A stretch of 64,000 nt of DNA from Beta vulgaris subsp. vulgaris. Its lineage: Eukaryota; Streptophyta; Magnoliopsida; Caryophyllales; Amaranthaceae. This document shows, one piece after another, positions 32,653 through 44,993 of the stretch. A program made the translations under genes and the position numbers. Below the pieces are notes generated by a model. It made no database searches, was not told the DNA's origin, and saw only the letters and a program-made list of their open reading frames with translations. Location of the stretch: the NCBI RefSeq assembly GCF_026745355.1, contig NC_079203.1:55972141-56036140 (forward strand), in the 5' to 3' direction. Every line of letters starts with the position of its first letter. Positions within the stretch are counted from its first letter, which is position 1.

Positions 32653-34120
32653 TAGGCCTCTTTGGCTGTTTTTTCTGACAAAAAAGGAAAGAAAGATAAG
32701 AGAGTACTTTCTCTTGAATAAAGCCACTGGCCACTGGCAAAAGTAGTGAATGATGGAGAGCAAGAGCAAACATCAAGATTCCATGGCAGGTGAAACTTTA
32801 GTGTTTGGTATTCATAAAAGATAAAATTCCCCCTAAACATGTCAAGAAATGATTGTATTGGAACTCCAATTAAGGTGTTTTTTTTTTGCATTGACTAGAT
32901 AAAATTAAATTTGAATCAATATCGATTATTTGAGCAGTATAGGTGAATTAAAATTTTCAATTCAATTTATAATCATCCAAACGTTTTCATATATACATAA
33001 ATTGAAAAAATCGAGCATGACTCAAATATTACTTAGTTTATCCCAAATTTTTTCCATATAACAAATGTTAGTATAGCTTGAAGGGTTATAACTTGTGATG
33101 TTGTAGACTTCTTGTGATAAAAAGAAGGGTGGTGGACTGCTACTTGTACTCTCATCTGTGTCAAACTGTCAATTTTTGATGTATGACGTCTATTTGTTAT
33201 GTAAATTCTTGTAAAGTATCATTATTATTTCTTTTAGCAAAAAATACAATATATAAGAAAAATGTTCATGAGCTTCTCCTATTTATGATTGCATTCTAGT
33301 TGCTAAACATCATCTTGATATTTCATGAGTTGCATAAAGCCAATTTCAACTTAAGAGACTTGAAAAGCTCGAAGAGACATGAGTTAACTAATCGATATTT
33401 ACTTATACATATAGGGATTTCAAAAATATTGCAAAAACTTCGTAGTAATACAAGTGTTACGAGTCCAATCATTCCAAGTTCAACCTCAGCTCGATCAACT
33501 TATGACTTCTATCATTTTGTTGATGGGCAACCTAAATTTAGAATGGAGATTATGATCTACGTAATAAGTAATTCCATTCAAAAATATAATTCTTTTTACG
33601 ACTGACAATTGACAAACCATACACAATTGCGACTGCTAAATCCACGCACATTCAATTTTCTCCTCCAAACACCCTCTAATTTTGTCAAAGAAATACCTTA
33701 ACTACTCTGTGCGGCTATTTATTAATAAAATAATGATTTATTCAATAATTATCACAACTATATCATCCTTGTTCCTTTGTGGTGTTACTCTCCTCATTCC
33801 TATTTCCTCAATATGGTTAAGGTGCAATAAAAATGCAATAACCACTAACCATATTAGGCTATTAGCCCACTACTTATCTCGTACGAGCTATAATAATTTA
33901 AGATGTAACGCATGATAACTCATTTCATCTATAAATGTCAATTATACATTGTTTACTAATCACAGTAGTAGAACAGAAACCACATGTGCATGCCGACGTG
34001 CCATAAATTAACACACATTGACATAGCTTTTCTACCTTATTAATTATAATCAACAGCTTTAAGCAATCATCCATGACGTGAAGTTGTTATGCATTCTTCT
34101 TCCTATTTAATAAACATAAT
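32653..34120. other. Intergenic, no gene seen
   Basis: AT-rich. Open frames at 33300-33605 and 33682-33915 show no family motif and AT-driven composition; I do not call them genes. Confidence 0.45.
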
Positions 34121-34126
34121 ATATAT

Positions 34127-34320
34127 CAACAGCGTTGACGTAATTGGTTAAGGATCTCTCGCTTCTTAACTATGGTTTCGGGTTCGAGCTTTGGGTATGG
34201 AAAAATTCCCAACTGAAAAAGATGTTGCCTTTCAAGATACCCATGCAAACTCTGGCAGGAGATTAATTCGCTCATCAAAGGTGGTGAGAAACTCCTCGTA
34301 ATAGGACCATAAAAAATACA
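34127..34320 (+). mobile_element. tRNA-derived SINE
   Basis: Box A-like GTAATTGGTTAAGGA and box B GGGTTCGAGCTTTGG at a typical spacing, with an A-rich end ATAGGACCATAAAAAA. Similar AATATATA strings on both sides may be a worn target duplication. Confidence 0.6.
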
Positions 34321-34324
34321 CACA

Positions 34325-35605
34325 ATATATACATCATTAATGAATATACAAGTATATAAATTGCGTTCACATATATTATTATTGACATTATTTTCGGACA
34401 TAAGAATGAGAGAATACGAAAGTATGATGGTATTTGACTTAAATATGAGTAATACTGAGTGGTGAAAGATATGGGAACCGGAAACACGTTTACAAAAGCT
34501 TCGATCGTGTAGGAATCCACAATGAAGTGATTCAATTGATCAAGATGCATGGGAGATAAGAGGACTCGAATCGCTAACATCCGCCATAGCCCATAGGGTA
34601 AACCATCGTCTCTCAGGCCCCCCAACTGACTGATTTTACCGAAGAAATCTCTTATAGACAGTAGTAATAAAATTCGATCCGCTCCTCATAAGGGAGAAAC
34701 ATACACACTACATACGGTCCACATTTACAATTTTAATGCTACATCTCCTTTTCTCCTAAGGAGTCTGACCTGCAAACCTGTTGGCTGGTTATATATGCAA
34801 GAGGTGTCAATTTAGTTTAATAGGGTCATTCATCTTACCAATTATAAAAAAATATATAAATCTATACAATTTTATTGCTAAGTTTTATTTGTTTGTTTGT
34901 TAAGTTTAATTACAACACTAAAAGAGGACAAACTACCTCCTTACTTTTCAACAATGAAGTAGACAGTGGACCTATATTAGTTGATAGTTGGATCTCAAGA
35001 TTTATTGGTGAACTTTATTTTCGGTGTTCTCTTTTTGGTACCTGAGAAAGTGAGAATTGAGATCCAGAAAATCTTTTTTATTTTAATGGTACCTTCACGG
35101 CTTCACCAAAAGGAAATTATATATCTTATTGATGTGGACAATACTTCGACACCAATGCATATTTTGATAAATTTGATAGAACTGTAGGCAATTTTTAATA
35201 AAGAGTAGAAGAGTTCGATCCACTTATAAATTTAAAAAAAATTCCCATAATAAAATTAATTTAAAAATTATAAAAGTAACTCTTCTAACTTATAATGCGA
35301 GTAATAACTCAAATATGTAGAGTATTCCAATGGCTATAGTCGGATTTTTTTATTACAACATTTATTTTTCAAAGAGCCTATACGGAAGGATGGGTAAATA
35401 AATTCTAAGTAAAGCACCAGGATTCTAACCTTGTTTTAGGGGTGAGAGGTGAATAAACTACCATCCACTCCTCTTAAAGTCACACTTTCAGAGTTCAGAC
35501 TATTCATAAAGCCTAAGAATGGTAAGTTTGTTATTCATTTGAGAAGCAATACAACAAATTACTTTACATATCTGGAAATTTTAAGGAAAAAATATCTAAA
35601 AGATC
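34325..35605. other. Intergenic, no gene seen
   Basis: No gene recognised. The GC-richer part at 34480-34790 looks repeat-derived, but I could not bound it. Confidence 0.4.
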
Positions 35606-35613
35606 CTAGAAAG

Positions 35614-35843
35614 CAGTGGCTGATGTAAGCTCATGAAAGAGGGGTCACTTGAACCCGCTTGAGGGAAAATAATACGAGAAAAAAATATAATATTTTATGT
35701 ATAAAATATAGATAAAAGTGTTAAATGATAGTAAAAGGAATATCACTCAACTTTATAAAAGAATCTCATGCTACATTAACATTACTTTCTCAAACACTTA
35801 TTGTTACTGACCCCGTTGCATATAGTTTCTAGATCCACCACTA
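35614..35843. mobile_element. Short inverted-repeat (hAT-like) element
   Basis: Ends CAGTGGCTGATGTAAGCT and, inverted, TAGTGGTGGATCTAGAAAC. The flanking 8-mers match at 5 of 8. About 230 bp, non-coding. Confidence 0.5.
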
Positions 35844-35929
35844 TAATAAAGGATAAGTTTTTATTATAATATGAGTATTGAGATTATAATTTGTAAACAT
35901 TGACCTTATTTTTTTTTCTAATATAGTAC

Positions 35930-36185
35930 CTTTGTTCTACAATATATGCACCATTTCTCATTTGGACACTATTCATTAACCAACTTTGACAATATACCTC
36001 TCATCATAATGTAAGAAAAAATATAGTCAAGTGTAATCTTATTAAATTCATTTCAATTCAAGGATTTCAAATATCAATTTTTTATAATTTTTACTTAAAC
36101 GCAATTAGAGATGTGAATTTTAGAAAAAATCATGTCGTAATACGTGAAAAGGCAAATGATGCATGTATTGTGAAAACTATGGTAA
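35930..36185. mobile_element. Decayed Stowaway-like MITE
   Basis: The left end ACCTTTGTTCTACAATATAT and the right GCATGTATTGTGAAAACTAT are still roughly complementary. The inner ATGCACC/ATGATGCAT segments pair as in related copies. Confidence 0.45.
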
Positions 36186-36271
36186 TATTATACAATATTT
36201 AATTTAAAAATACTATCACTATTTCTCTTAAATGATATCCAATGTATATTTTGAATAACAACAAAGTTATA

Positions 36272-36491
36272 CTTCCTCCGTTTTTTATTAGATGTTACAC
36301 TTTTCAAATTACGGACTCCTAGGTAATTTTTGGAGAGGAGAGAGATAGAGAGAATGAAAAACAAAAGGGTCTCATGTGAACATGTGATAGGAGAAAGATA
36401 GAGAGAAGTTATTACCCAAAATAAAAGTGTAACATCTAATTTAAAACTTCCTAAAATAGAAAGTGTAACATCTAAAAAGAAACGGAAGAAG
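36272..36491. mobile_element. Stowaway-like MITE
   Basis: Ends CTTCCTCCGTTTTTTATTAG and complement, with TA at 36270-36271 and 36492-36493. About 220 bp. A loose right end of the same type (CGGAACGGAGGAAG, then TA) is at about 36562-36578. Confidence 0.75.
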
Positions 36492-37159
36492 TAAAAAAAT
36501 TCTACTATCTATAATTTTTCAAACATGTAATTATTTCCTAATATTCCTTTATTGTATTTAAAACGGAACGGAGGAAGTATTTATATTTATGGTCATATAT
36601 AACCAACTATAAAAGTATTTGCGAAGTGGAGTGAGTATAAAAATAGTCAAGTACAAGATTCTTAGGACAGCTGAAAAGTTCTCAATGTGGACCACTAACC
36701 TAGTATCTCTGTGGTCCAGATTTGAGGGCCCACCAAAAATTTAGGACCAAAGTAAGCCAGCACACTAGTGGGCCAATCAGCCCGTGAACAAATCTCTATC
36801 AGCAAGATTATGGAAAATACGTAGTAGAATTTTTAGTACTGTGATGATGAGAATCACAAAATTCACAATTGTGAGAAGTTTGATGATTGATAATCTTACT
36901 TGTATGATGTAGTATTAAATTTTGTTGATGAATATTTTTCTTGAAAATATTGCTAGTATTTTTTTTTTCTACTTGTGATGTCATATATGCATCACATAGT
37001 AATAGTGATCATTATATTAACACTTGACATCATTTAGTTTTTATAGATATTGAATTATTCACATAAAATATTGAATTATCCACGTACATATGTGGATATC
37101 AGCTTGTTTGGTTGGTAAAATCTAATAAATTATTGATATGATATATTGATATTTCACCT

Positions 37160-37510
37160 TCTTTGCACTAACAAAAAAGTGAAAATTAAAAGCCGTGAAA
37201 TAGACCTACTAGTGTTAATAGAAAATTAGTGATAAATCAATACAATAGTATCTTATATGAAGCAATTTAAAGTTAGTTTTCACTCAAGGAATGAGAGAAA
37301 AAAAGTAGGGATATGATAAACTTTTCACCCTTATAAACTGCTTAATAGTTACGCAACTCAATTCAGCTTATGTGAGTGTGATGAAATCTTTTCTCAACTC
37401 TTTATGTACCAATTAGATCCACTAACAAGAAACTACAAGCCGTGAAATACACAGAAAATTAGTGACAAATCAATACAATAGTCATGCAAATGATGTGTGA
37501 TACAAACTGA
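37160..37510. repeat. Duplicated segment downstream of the left desaturase gene
   Basis: CACTAACAAAAAAGTG...AAGCCGTGAAATA and AGAAAATTAGTGATAAATCA at about 37167-37250 recur at about 37422-37492 with small changes, an offset of roughly 255 bp. They lie 200-530 bp beyond the stop codon. Part of this region also resembles the sequence downstream of the right desaturase gene (47225-47330). Confidence 0.6.
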
Positions 37511-37695
37511 TTAACCAAATAGTCATAAAACAATAATCATGCTTATTATACTCATTTCACTAAGTATAACAACTATAAATCCCAAATTAAATGACAATTT
37601 GGGGCTGAAATTCCATAATTTATGACTAATCACAAATCTGATTGGATCCCAAATAATCTATATTCTATAGTGTCCTTTAAATTATCTATGTCCTA

Positions 37696-40600
37696 CTACA
37701 ATTTTGGGTCAGTTTGATAGTAGACAACATCTCCAGTATCACTAACATAATGATCTTTCTTAAAGCTGTTTAAGAGAACATTAATTAAATATAATGGAAT
37801 AGGTCCAGATTTCTTTGGTTCACGGTAGTACTTCCCAAGAACTGGCTTTGCTGCTTCTGTCTGAAAGATCACATTAAATAATTACCAAATGTCAGAAGAA
37901 CAAAAACAATGTAAATTGAATAATTGAGTTATGTACTCCCTCTGTTCATATTACTCGCTACACTTCTTAATGCACGGACTCTTAGTCAATTTTTGGAGAA
38001 GAGAGAAGTAGAGAGTAAAAAGAAAGTGTAGCAAGTAACGTGAAACTTACCACAATGAAAAATGTAGCGAGTATAATGAAACGGAAGAAATTTTTAAAAT
38101 GAATATGTACTTACTGCTTCAATTAGATAATAATGTGGAATTTGTGGGAAAAGATGATGAATAACATGAGTGCCAATGTCATGGTGGATGTTGTTTATCC
38201 ATCCATAATCACGATCAATTGTTGTAAGCCCTCCTCGAAGGTAACTCCATTCCTAAAGAAAGGACATAAAATCAAACTTGTAATTTATACATCCTAATAT
38301 TAGTATATACTCTTTCCGTCTTCTAATTAGTAATTGTTTCGATTTGATTTTATGTTATTGCAATCATATAACTTCGATTATTGATATATTTAAGATTATA
38401 AAAATTGATATTTGGAAAATATACACATCTAAAAACATCCAAAATTTAATAACGTTTGTTATTGTTATATGGAAAAGTCATTTGAAAACAGACTGTACTA
38501 AGGGGTCGTCAAATAGAAAACAGACCAAATTAATAAATACTAGCTTCTTTCAAATGGTGCAAAGAATGATGGTTACTAAATGAAATCGCAAACTAAAATT
38601 GAAAAAGTTGATGAACGAGGTCTTTTGTCTTATTGTATTCTCATTTATTATACTCTGTTTCTTGTTGTATGTTCGAAATTTGTAGTCATCATGTTTCTTA
38701 TTTTTTAGGTGTAAAGGATGACGTAAAAAATGTTTATTGAATGAAAGAGAAATCTACGAGGTGAATGAGTTGATTTTGTACTAAGTGTAAAGAATAATTC
38801 TATTAACCTGATTATGTTAATCCTGACATCATTTAATATACTACCTCTGTTTTTATTTAGTTGCAACGTTTTGACTTTCACGCTTGCCAATGTACAATTT
38901 CAAATCGTTTTATCTCTAATTGTATGTAAGTAAAAATTATAAAAATTTGATATTATGAAAGCTTACATCGAAACGAATCAAACAAGACCTCACATGACTA
39001 TATTTTGTTTAACATATAAAGCAATAAATGTGGTCAAATAAGAGAACATGAATAGTGCAATTTGTCAAACGTTGCAACTAAAAAAGAACAGGGGTAATAT
39101 ATAGTATTTATAATACAGACTACGACTAGTAAAAAAACCATACTATCCTTTTACATATAATGTTACTCTAATAGATTTAAACAAGAACGTACCTCGCCAC
39201 GGTACCAAGGAAGTTTGTGATCATCAGGGCCATGGTGATGCAAGTAAGTCACCATGTCCAGCCACATGACAAAGATCTGAAATCAATACATATAATATGT
39301 GAACAACAATAAGATAAACCATTTTATTCTGTTTACTCCATTTTATATATTGGTAGATTGAAAAAGAATATCAGAGAACAAATATCAAAACTCACCACAT
39401 AGGGAATACCATAGAGTTTGAGCAAGTGAACAGGGCCCATAACAAAGCACAAACTCACAAGCAAAGCTGCCATTGCAGACCAACAAAGTGTAGAGATCAT
39501 AACATCATGTTTTTCATTTGGAGTGAATAAATCACTTTCTGAGTTGAAATGTGAGCCTGCTTTTCCTGGACTTCTTCTCCACTGTAGTACCATTTTTTTA
39601 TATAAATTGTTAATAATTAAGCTAGTTAATAATAGGTTAAACAAAATAATTATCAAGATAATTTAATTGAAGGCTCACCAGATAAATTGGATATGCAAGC
39701 AATGGAAATGGAAAGGTGAACCTTAACTTCTTTGTCATAGTGTCCAAACTATTGTACATTTTTTCGGACAACTGAAATAAAGCGCACAAGAATAAATCAA
39801 TAATAAAATTCGCAAAAGAATCGAGGGGGAGCTCGATAATAGATTTCGTAAGTTAATTGGATATGATATGATTATTTTGTTTCAGGGTTTTCCCTTTTAT
39901 CAATTTAGTTGGTTGGCATTTCATTATAGGACGAAAATGAGGTTCACTTTTTAAATCCCAGTCTCCAAGAAAAAACAATTTCGATACCAGACTTATACTA
40001 AGTCTTATAATGAAGCGTATGTACAATAGTTAACGAGTTTTTCCTTTTAAGTTATTGTAAGTGCGTCTAGTACAAAAGTAATAGCTAATAGCAATAATAA
40101 TAACTTGAAAATAGAGTTGACAAGCTTACTGGGTGCCAAGATTCATCATTCTCAACATGACCATGGTTTTGATGATGAGTTCTATGACTAATCCTCCTAC
40201 ATTATCACCAAAAGATTAAAGCTTTCAGTTTAAATCAGACATACTTCCTATGTTTCGTTTTAAATGCAACAAATCAATATTGTATATCTCACAAATAATA
40301 CTCATTTGTTGCATTTAAAACGACGAAACAGATGAAGTATTATCATTAGCCAACAAATTAAGGCATAAAAAATGGTTTTGCAAGATAATTTCATAAGCAG
40401 CAAAAACAACATACCATCCATTATATGGTACAAGAATAAAAGAGTGAAGCAAGTGGCCTACTACACTGTTCAACTTGGGATTATTCGAAAAACTTCCATG
40501 CCCACTGCCATTACAACAAAAACAAAAATAACTCACATGTCATGCAGAATCAGAAAAATATCATAGTATTATACTATTAATATTCCTGGCAGCATGAAAA

Positions 40601-41647
40601 TAACATATTATAGATTTCTACTACCAAGCAATAATTCACATTATAAGCACTAAACAAAATGGCATCTTATAGTATATACTCTTTTTAAATTACTAAACGA
40701 AATAAAATTTTAATTCATACACTTCCAAAAATGGAACTCCTGTTGCCCCACTCCTAAACCTAGATCCTGATTTAATAAAAAAGTATATATATACATATGT
40801 TGTCTATGGGCCGACTATATGAAGTAAAAATCAACGCAATGCTGGTTCGTTATTGTTTTCTGTTTCTAGTCTTCAGTATCTTTAATAACCAAAAACAAAT
40901 ATATATATATATAAAAAAAGTGATTCTAATTTTTATTCTCAGTTTTCAAAATTGACATGTTTACTATAACTATAATTAATCAGTTTGTTATACCCTTTAA
41001 CTTATATCATATGAGATATGACTTTTATATTTCTTGGCCTCTAGGTGAGTAGCCCTGTGCGAGGGCAGCTCAGAGGCAATTCATCTTATCACGGGTTTTC
41101 GAAAGGGGCCTAAAAAAAATCTAACACCAAAAACTGAAAACTCACCGTAATGCTGAACATGATGCCCTTACCAAATCGACGTATGATTTTGTCATAAATA
41201 CATATAAAATAATACTATTTCAAGAAATATATTCAACATTTATTGCTAAAGTAGCTAAAAAAAAGGTAGTAGAAAAAGTAAAAGAAAAACTCACCAATCA
41301 TGGCCAAGAACAAAGAGAGCCCAAAACATGGTACCTTGTGAAACCCAATAAAGAGGCCAAAGAAACCAAATGTTGAAGAAAGAAGCACAAGTAGCCAATG
41401 TAAAAACAACAACAATATCTTTAACAACATAACTTATGGATTTCCAAGGGTTTTTCACCCAACAATGTTTTGGAATTGCATTTCTAATATCTGCTATTTT
41501 GAATGGTGGAGGAGAACCTGGATTAAACTCCTTAATCTCATTAACATTGTTGTTATTATTATTATTATCATCAACATTGTTGTGTTCTTTAACAAGTGTT
41601 GAGGATGATTTGCGGCCATTGAGCATCTTCACTCTTTGAACCGCCAT
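37696..41647 (-). CDS. Omega-3 fatty acid desaturase, plastid-clade paralogue without obvious transit peptide
   Basis: Eight exons on the minus strand: 41647-41295, 40504-40415, 40196-40130, 39771-39679, 39581-39396, 39276-39193, 38252-38115 and 37860-37696; all introns GT-AG. They encode 391 residues. The three di-iron His boxes are intact: HDCGH (116-120), HRTHH (152-156), HVIHH (320-324). Such enzymes convert 18:2 to 18:3 acyl chains in membrane lipids. Motifs NESWHPLSEK-like (ESWHPLSEK), [14 protein letters not shown] and [10 protein letters not shown] are of the FAD7/FAD8 group, and exon 7 differs from the neighbour at only 2 of 46 residues. However, only about 43 residues precede FNPG; they are Asn/Asp/Glu-containing with an Asn run and do not look like a plastid transit peptide. 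No FAD3-like ER-retrieval tail is present (ends TDPKL). His is replaced at 146 (Asn) and 333 (Tyr), and exon 6 has one extra codon (GPDDHK). The start is the first ATG after a TATA box at 41746. Location is uncertain; ER is one possibility. Confidence 0.93.
37936..38090. mobile_element. Stowaway-like MITE in the last intron of the left desaturase gene
   Basis: CTCCCTCTGTTCATATTACT at left and complementary AGTATAATGAAACGGAAGAA at right, with inner CGCTACA/TGTAGCG pairing. It lies wholly within intron 7 (38114-37861). Confidence 0.65.
38841..39096. mobile_element. Stowaway-like MITE in intron 6 of the left desaturase gene
   Basis: Ends CTACCTCTGTTTTTATTTAG and its diverged complement. Inner GTTGCAACGTTTTGAC and GTCAAACGTTGCAAC pair. 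Flanked by TA. It accounts for much of the 940-bp intron. Confidence 0.7.
40244..40337. mobile_element. Short Stowaway-like MITE in intron 2 of the left desaturase gene
   Basis: Ends CTTCCTATGTTTCGTTTTAA and complement with TA on both sides. Only 94 bp, a near-perfect foldback. Confidence 0.7.
41544..41580 (-). repeat. AAT/AAC codon run giving an Asn tract
   Basis: A trinucleotide run encodes seven consecutive Asn near residue 30 of the left desaturase, in the divergent N-terminus. It is likely length-variable. Confidence 0.85.
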
Positions 41648-41745
41648 TTGATAATAATAAAAGTAGTTATGAGAGTGGGGAGAAAAGGGAGAGATTTTTG
41701 ATTCTTTGGAATAAAAACTCTACAAATGTTAATAGTAGTATGGCA

Positions 41746-41752
41746 TTTTATA
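41746..41752 (-). promoter_or_regulatory. TATA box of the left desaturase gene
   Basis: The minus strand reads AGTATAAAATGCC about 100 bp before the ATG, leaving a leader of roughly 70 nt. This supports the short N-terminus as the real start, with no room for an upstream transit-peptide exon unless a distal promoter exists. An element pair begins about 150 bp further upstream (41901-42659). Confidence 0.6.
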
Positions 41753-41900
41753 CTAGTAGTGTACTGGTAGTGCTAACTTGTTGCCCTGTTGTATATTGTG
41801 AAGCCCTACCTTATTTATTATTGTATATAGATATATAAGTACGGAGCTCGAGACATTTGTTCAGGCTTCCTTACTTGATAGGATGGTGAGTTCATTCGTC

Positions 41901-42659
41901 GTATATCTGGGTGTATCATTTGTGTCTTACATTTAAGATTATTTTTTGCTCATTTGGAATAATTAATTATCCTTTTAATATATTTTACTCATTTTTGGAT
42001 TATTTCAAATGAAAAATGAGAAAAAAAAAATAGTCTTGGATATAGAGATGGCAACTAGTGAGAGCTGGGTGGGCCAGGATGAGATTTCACGACCTAGGAT
42101 CGGACCGTGAAATTTTGGACGAGCTAGTCCATGAGTTGAAAAATCTTGGCCAACGCCAATCTGTTGTTGGTTTTCACAGTTCGGGGAATGATTATGGTGA
42201 TTCGTGGGCCTAGTGAACTGGACCGGCTAGCGATGCGGAATGAGAATTTTTTTATTTTTTTTTTTCAAAATTATATATTGTTATATAAAACCTTTAAAAT
42301 TAATTAAACTATATATAATTATTAATATTAATGAATAATTTCATTATTTTTAATTTGATTGAATTATAATATATGCAATTTGATCAAAATATATACAATT
42401 TGAGTAAAAAATATACACAATTTGGATAATTATTTGGTTGGACTGGTCCGATTCATGGGCTAGTAGCGGACATTCGTGGGTTGAGTTCAAAAAATTCGGC
42501 CCAAGATCAACCCACCAATTTCACGGTTCGATGCGAGTTGACCCAGGCTTTTATTGGGCTCGACCCACACGGGCCACGAGATGGGCTGGGCTAGATTGGC
42601 CCGTATTGTTGGTCATCTCTACTTAAATGTAACATGTTCATGGTACACGCAAATGTATG
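41901..42659. mobile_element. Decayed ATGAGCAA-type element split by a hAT element
   Basis: Left GTATATCTGGGTGTATCATT and right CATGTTCATGGTACACGC correspond to the ends of the element at 13345-13614, and TTTTGCTCATTTGG lies inside. The middle is the hAT insertion 42043-42621. It sits 150-900 bp upstream of the left desaturase promoter. Confidence 0.6.
42043..42621. mobile_element. hAT-type element
   Basis: Ends TAGAGATGGCAA and, inverted, TAGAGATGACCAA. GC-rich arms (GGGTGGGCCAGG, CGACCCACACGGGCC) surround an AT-rich core. The flanking 8-mers match at 5 of 8. Confidence 0.7.
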
Positions 42660-42826
42660 ATAAAAATTGTAAAAAGATGATCTCTTCTAATGATTTGGTT
42701 CTCCTTTTAACGTTGATAAAAGAAAAACTTGGGTAGGCATCGTAGCTTTAGACGTACGGTCTGTGGTCAAATTCTACCAAGCATATAAATGTGATTTGGG
42801 AGGGAGATTATTTTCCTTATCACATT

Positions 42827-42873
42827 TATTAAGATGTACCTTTTTTTTTTTGAAAAATATTAAGATGTACCTT
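42827..42873. other. Tail-only micro-insertion
   Basis: A perfect 16-bp direct repeat TATTAAGATGTACCTT (42827-42842 and 42858-42873) flanks only 15 nt, a T-run followed by GAAAAA. On the other strand this is TTTTTC plus a poly(A) tail. Confidence 0.7.
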
Positions 42874-42892
42874 CATTTTACTTAGACTAGTA

Positions 42893-43151
42893 CTCCCTCT
42901 GTTTTTTTTTATCATTCCTACTTTGACTTTGCACGTTTGCCAATGCACGTTTTAAAACTTAAATATCTTTCATTATATATTAGTAAAAATTATAACTATT
43001 GAATATTAATAAAGTACTAATTGAGACGAATCAAACAAGATCCCACATGACTATGTTTTTTCTTATAAATTGAGAATATTTGAGAAGATTCTCTCTATGC
43101 ATGAATAGTGTCAAGATTCTAAGTGAGAAAGATAAAAAAAAACAGAGGGAG
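42893..43151. mobile_element. Stowaway-like MITE
   Basis: Ends CTCCCTCTGTTTTTTTTTAT and complement, TA on both sides (42891-42892, 43152-43153). Its centre matches 10940-11055. Confidence 0.85.
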
Positions 43152-43558
43152 TACTATTTTATTCGAAACGATCGATTTTCTTCCCTATGTTGAAAATACA
43201 AGCCAAGAAATTAATTGTGACCTTTTATTGGTGGTTCTCTTTTTGAAGATATACTTTGTATCATTTTTTAAATTTCAAAAACATGTTTATGAAGTGCAAT
43301 TTCATTTTTCAAATATTTTATGTCAATTTATAGACTTATTACTATTTTATATGAATTGATTTTCATCCTTTTCCCCCTATCCCACCTCATCTATCAATAA
43401 TCTCAAAAAGTTTAAAAGACCACAAAATATTTCTTCATAGTTTGTTTAATCCGATTAAATTATATATGTGAGAGGTACATTTCCAAAAGTTGAATATACA
43501 TGGCAAGTAATTTCTAACTAATAAATGCCACAAATTTGGTCATGTTTCAAAAATTATA

Positions 43559-43902
43559 CTCCCTCCGTCCCAAAATATAGTTCCCATTTCCCTTTTTTCA
43601 CGATAATTTATGCAAGTAGTTACTAAGAGGAATAATAAATATATTTTGTTTATTCAAATAAATGTTGTATGGGAAAAGATGATTTTAGGAGAGAGAATAG
43701 AGAGTAATTGGTGAAAGAGCATTAATTGTAACATTTTGGTTGAATAAACAAAGGAAAAAACAAAATTCAATAAGCAAATAAATGATGGGACACGGTTTTT
43801 CTAGACAAATTATGGAAAAATGTGGAACTAAATATAGAAATGGGAACTAAGTTTTGGGACACCCAAAATGGAAATGGGAACTATATTTTGGGACGGAGGG
43901 AG
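43559..43902. mobile_element. Stowaway-like MITE with duplicated end
   Basis: Ends CTCCCTCCGTCCCAAAATAT and exact complement, TA on both sides. Near the right end the TGGGAACTA..TTTTGGGAC segment is present twice. Confidence 0.9.
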
Positions 43903-44030
43903 TATATAACTTTTTTTTTACGGGTGGCTCTCTGGCCTCTCTATTAAATACAACACAATTATATTCTCCTAAAAGATAATAACAAATTAGGAAAATATAT
44001 TCACAATATTTCCTTAATAGCCACAAGTAT

Positions 44031-44435
44031 TGGCGTGCACAAACCGGTTCAGACGGGAGATTCCGGTCCCCGATCCGCTGAATATCATGATTCTGGTTCA
44101 CCGGTCCGGTCCGATCCAAACCCGAAAAATTCCGATTGGACCGGAATTTCTATTATTTTAGTAAAAAAAAGTTTATATGTTAAAAAAAATTAAAAGGTAG
44201 AAAGTTAGAAACTTAAAAACTTACTATTTATTCTTTTTATATATATAATTTATAAATATATTTAAATAAAATAAAAATATATTTTTTTTTTGAAAAAAAA
44301 ATCCGGTCGAAGAGGTCTAGGACCGGACCAATCCGAAATTTTTCTGGTTTGATCTCGGTCCAAAAAATGCCGGATTCCGATTCACCGGTCCAGCCGATTC
44401 CAATCTGGACTGGTCCTGGACCGATGCATACCCTT
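44031..44435. mobile_element. hAT-type element with CCGGTCC arms
   Basis: Ends TGGCGTGCACAAACCGGT and, inverted, AAGGGTATGCATCGGTCC. The flanking 8-mers acaagtat and acaagaag match at 6 of 8. The arms repeat ACCGGTCCGGTCC-like words; the core is AT-rich. Confidence 0.65.
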
Positions 44436-44993
44436 ACAAGAAGTATTCCATGTCACAAATATACGAGTAACACTTAGAATCTTGGGCACGTACTCTATCG
44501 AATTATCGATTAATCGATGGGTGGTTCTTATTTTTGATCCTCTGAAGATATACTAATAGCCAAAAAAATTCAGCAAAAAAAGTTAACATGTAAAACATAG
44601 TGATGTCATTGCCTAAATTAACTTGAGTGGATCCAAGATGCATCATTATCATTGGTTGGTAAGACAAAATTGTTCAGGCACACTACATGTGCATCAGATT
44701 TGCCATGTATATTTACCATCTACTAGTAAATTACTCCAGCAGGCACCAACTATATACTTGAATCTTGGGTACGTACGAATACGATGCACACTTTTCTCAA
44801 TTCATCAAATCAGTTAAAGAGTTCAATTTTCAAATTGTGTTCTGTAGGAACAGTTTATGTAACACGTAACTTGTCATTCTTGACAATGTTACATGTCATT
44901 CTTAAAAAGTTCTCCTAACAAAATTTTAATTAAAAGATTCAACTTCACATCTGTATAGTATAGTAAGTCACCTACTAAAAAATTGATATCATT

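Noticed and set aside
33300..33915. Two plus-strand open frames of 101 and 77 codons
   Set aside because: AT-driven composition, no motif, no promoter or splice context.
37696..41647. Left desaturase as an ordinary ER FAD3
   Set aside because: The lack of a transit peptide suggests FAD3 at first, but the body motifs ([25 protein letters not shown]) and near-identity with the neighbouring FAD7 exons place it in the plastid group, and the ER-type tail is absent.
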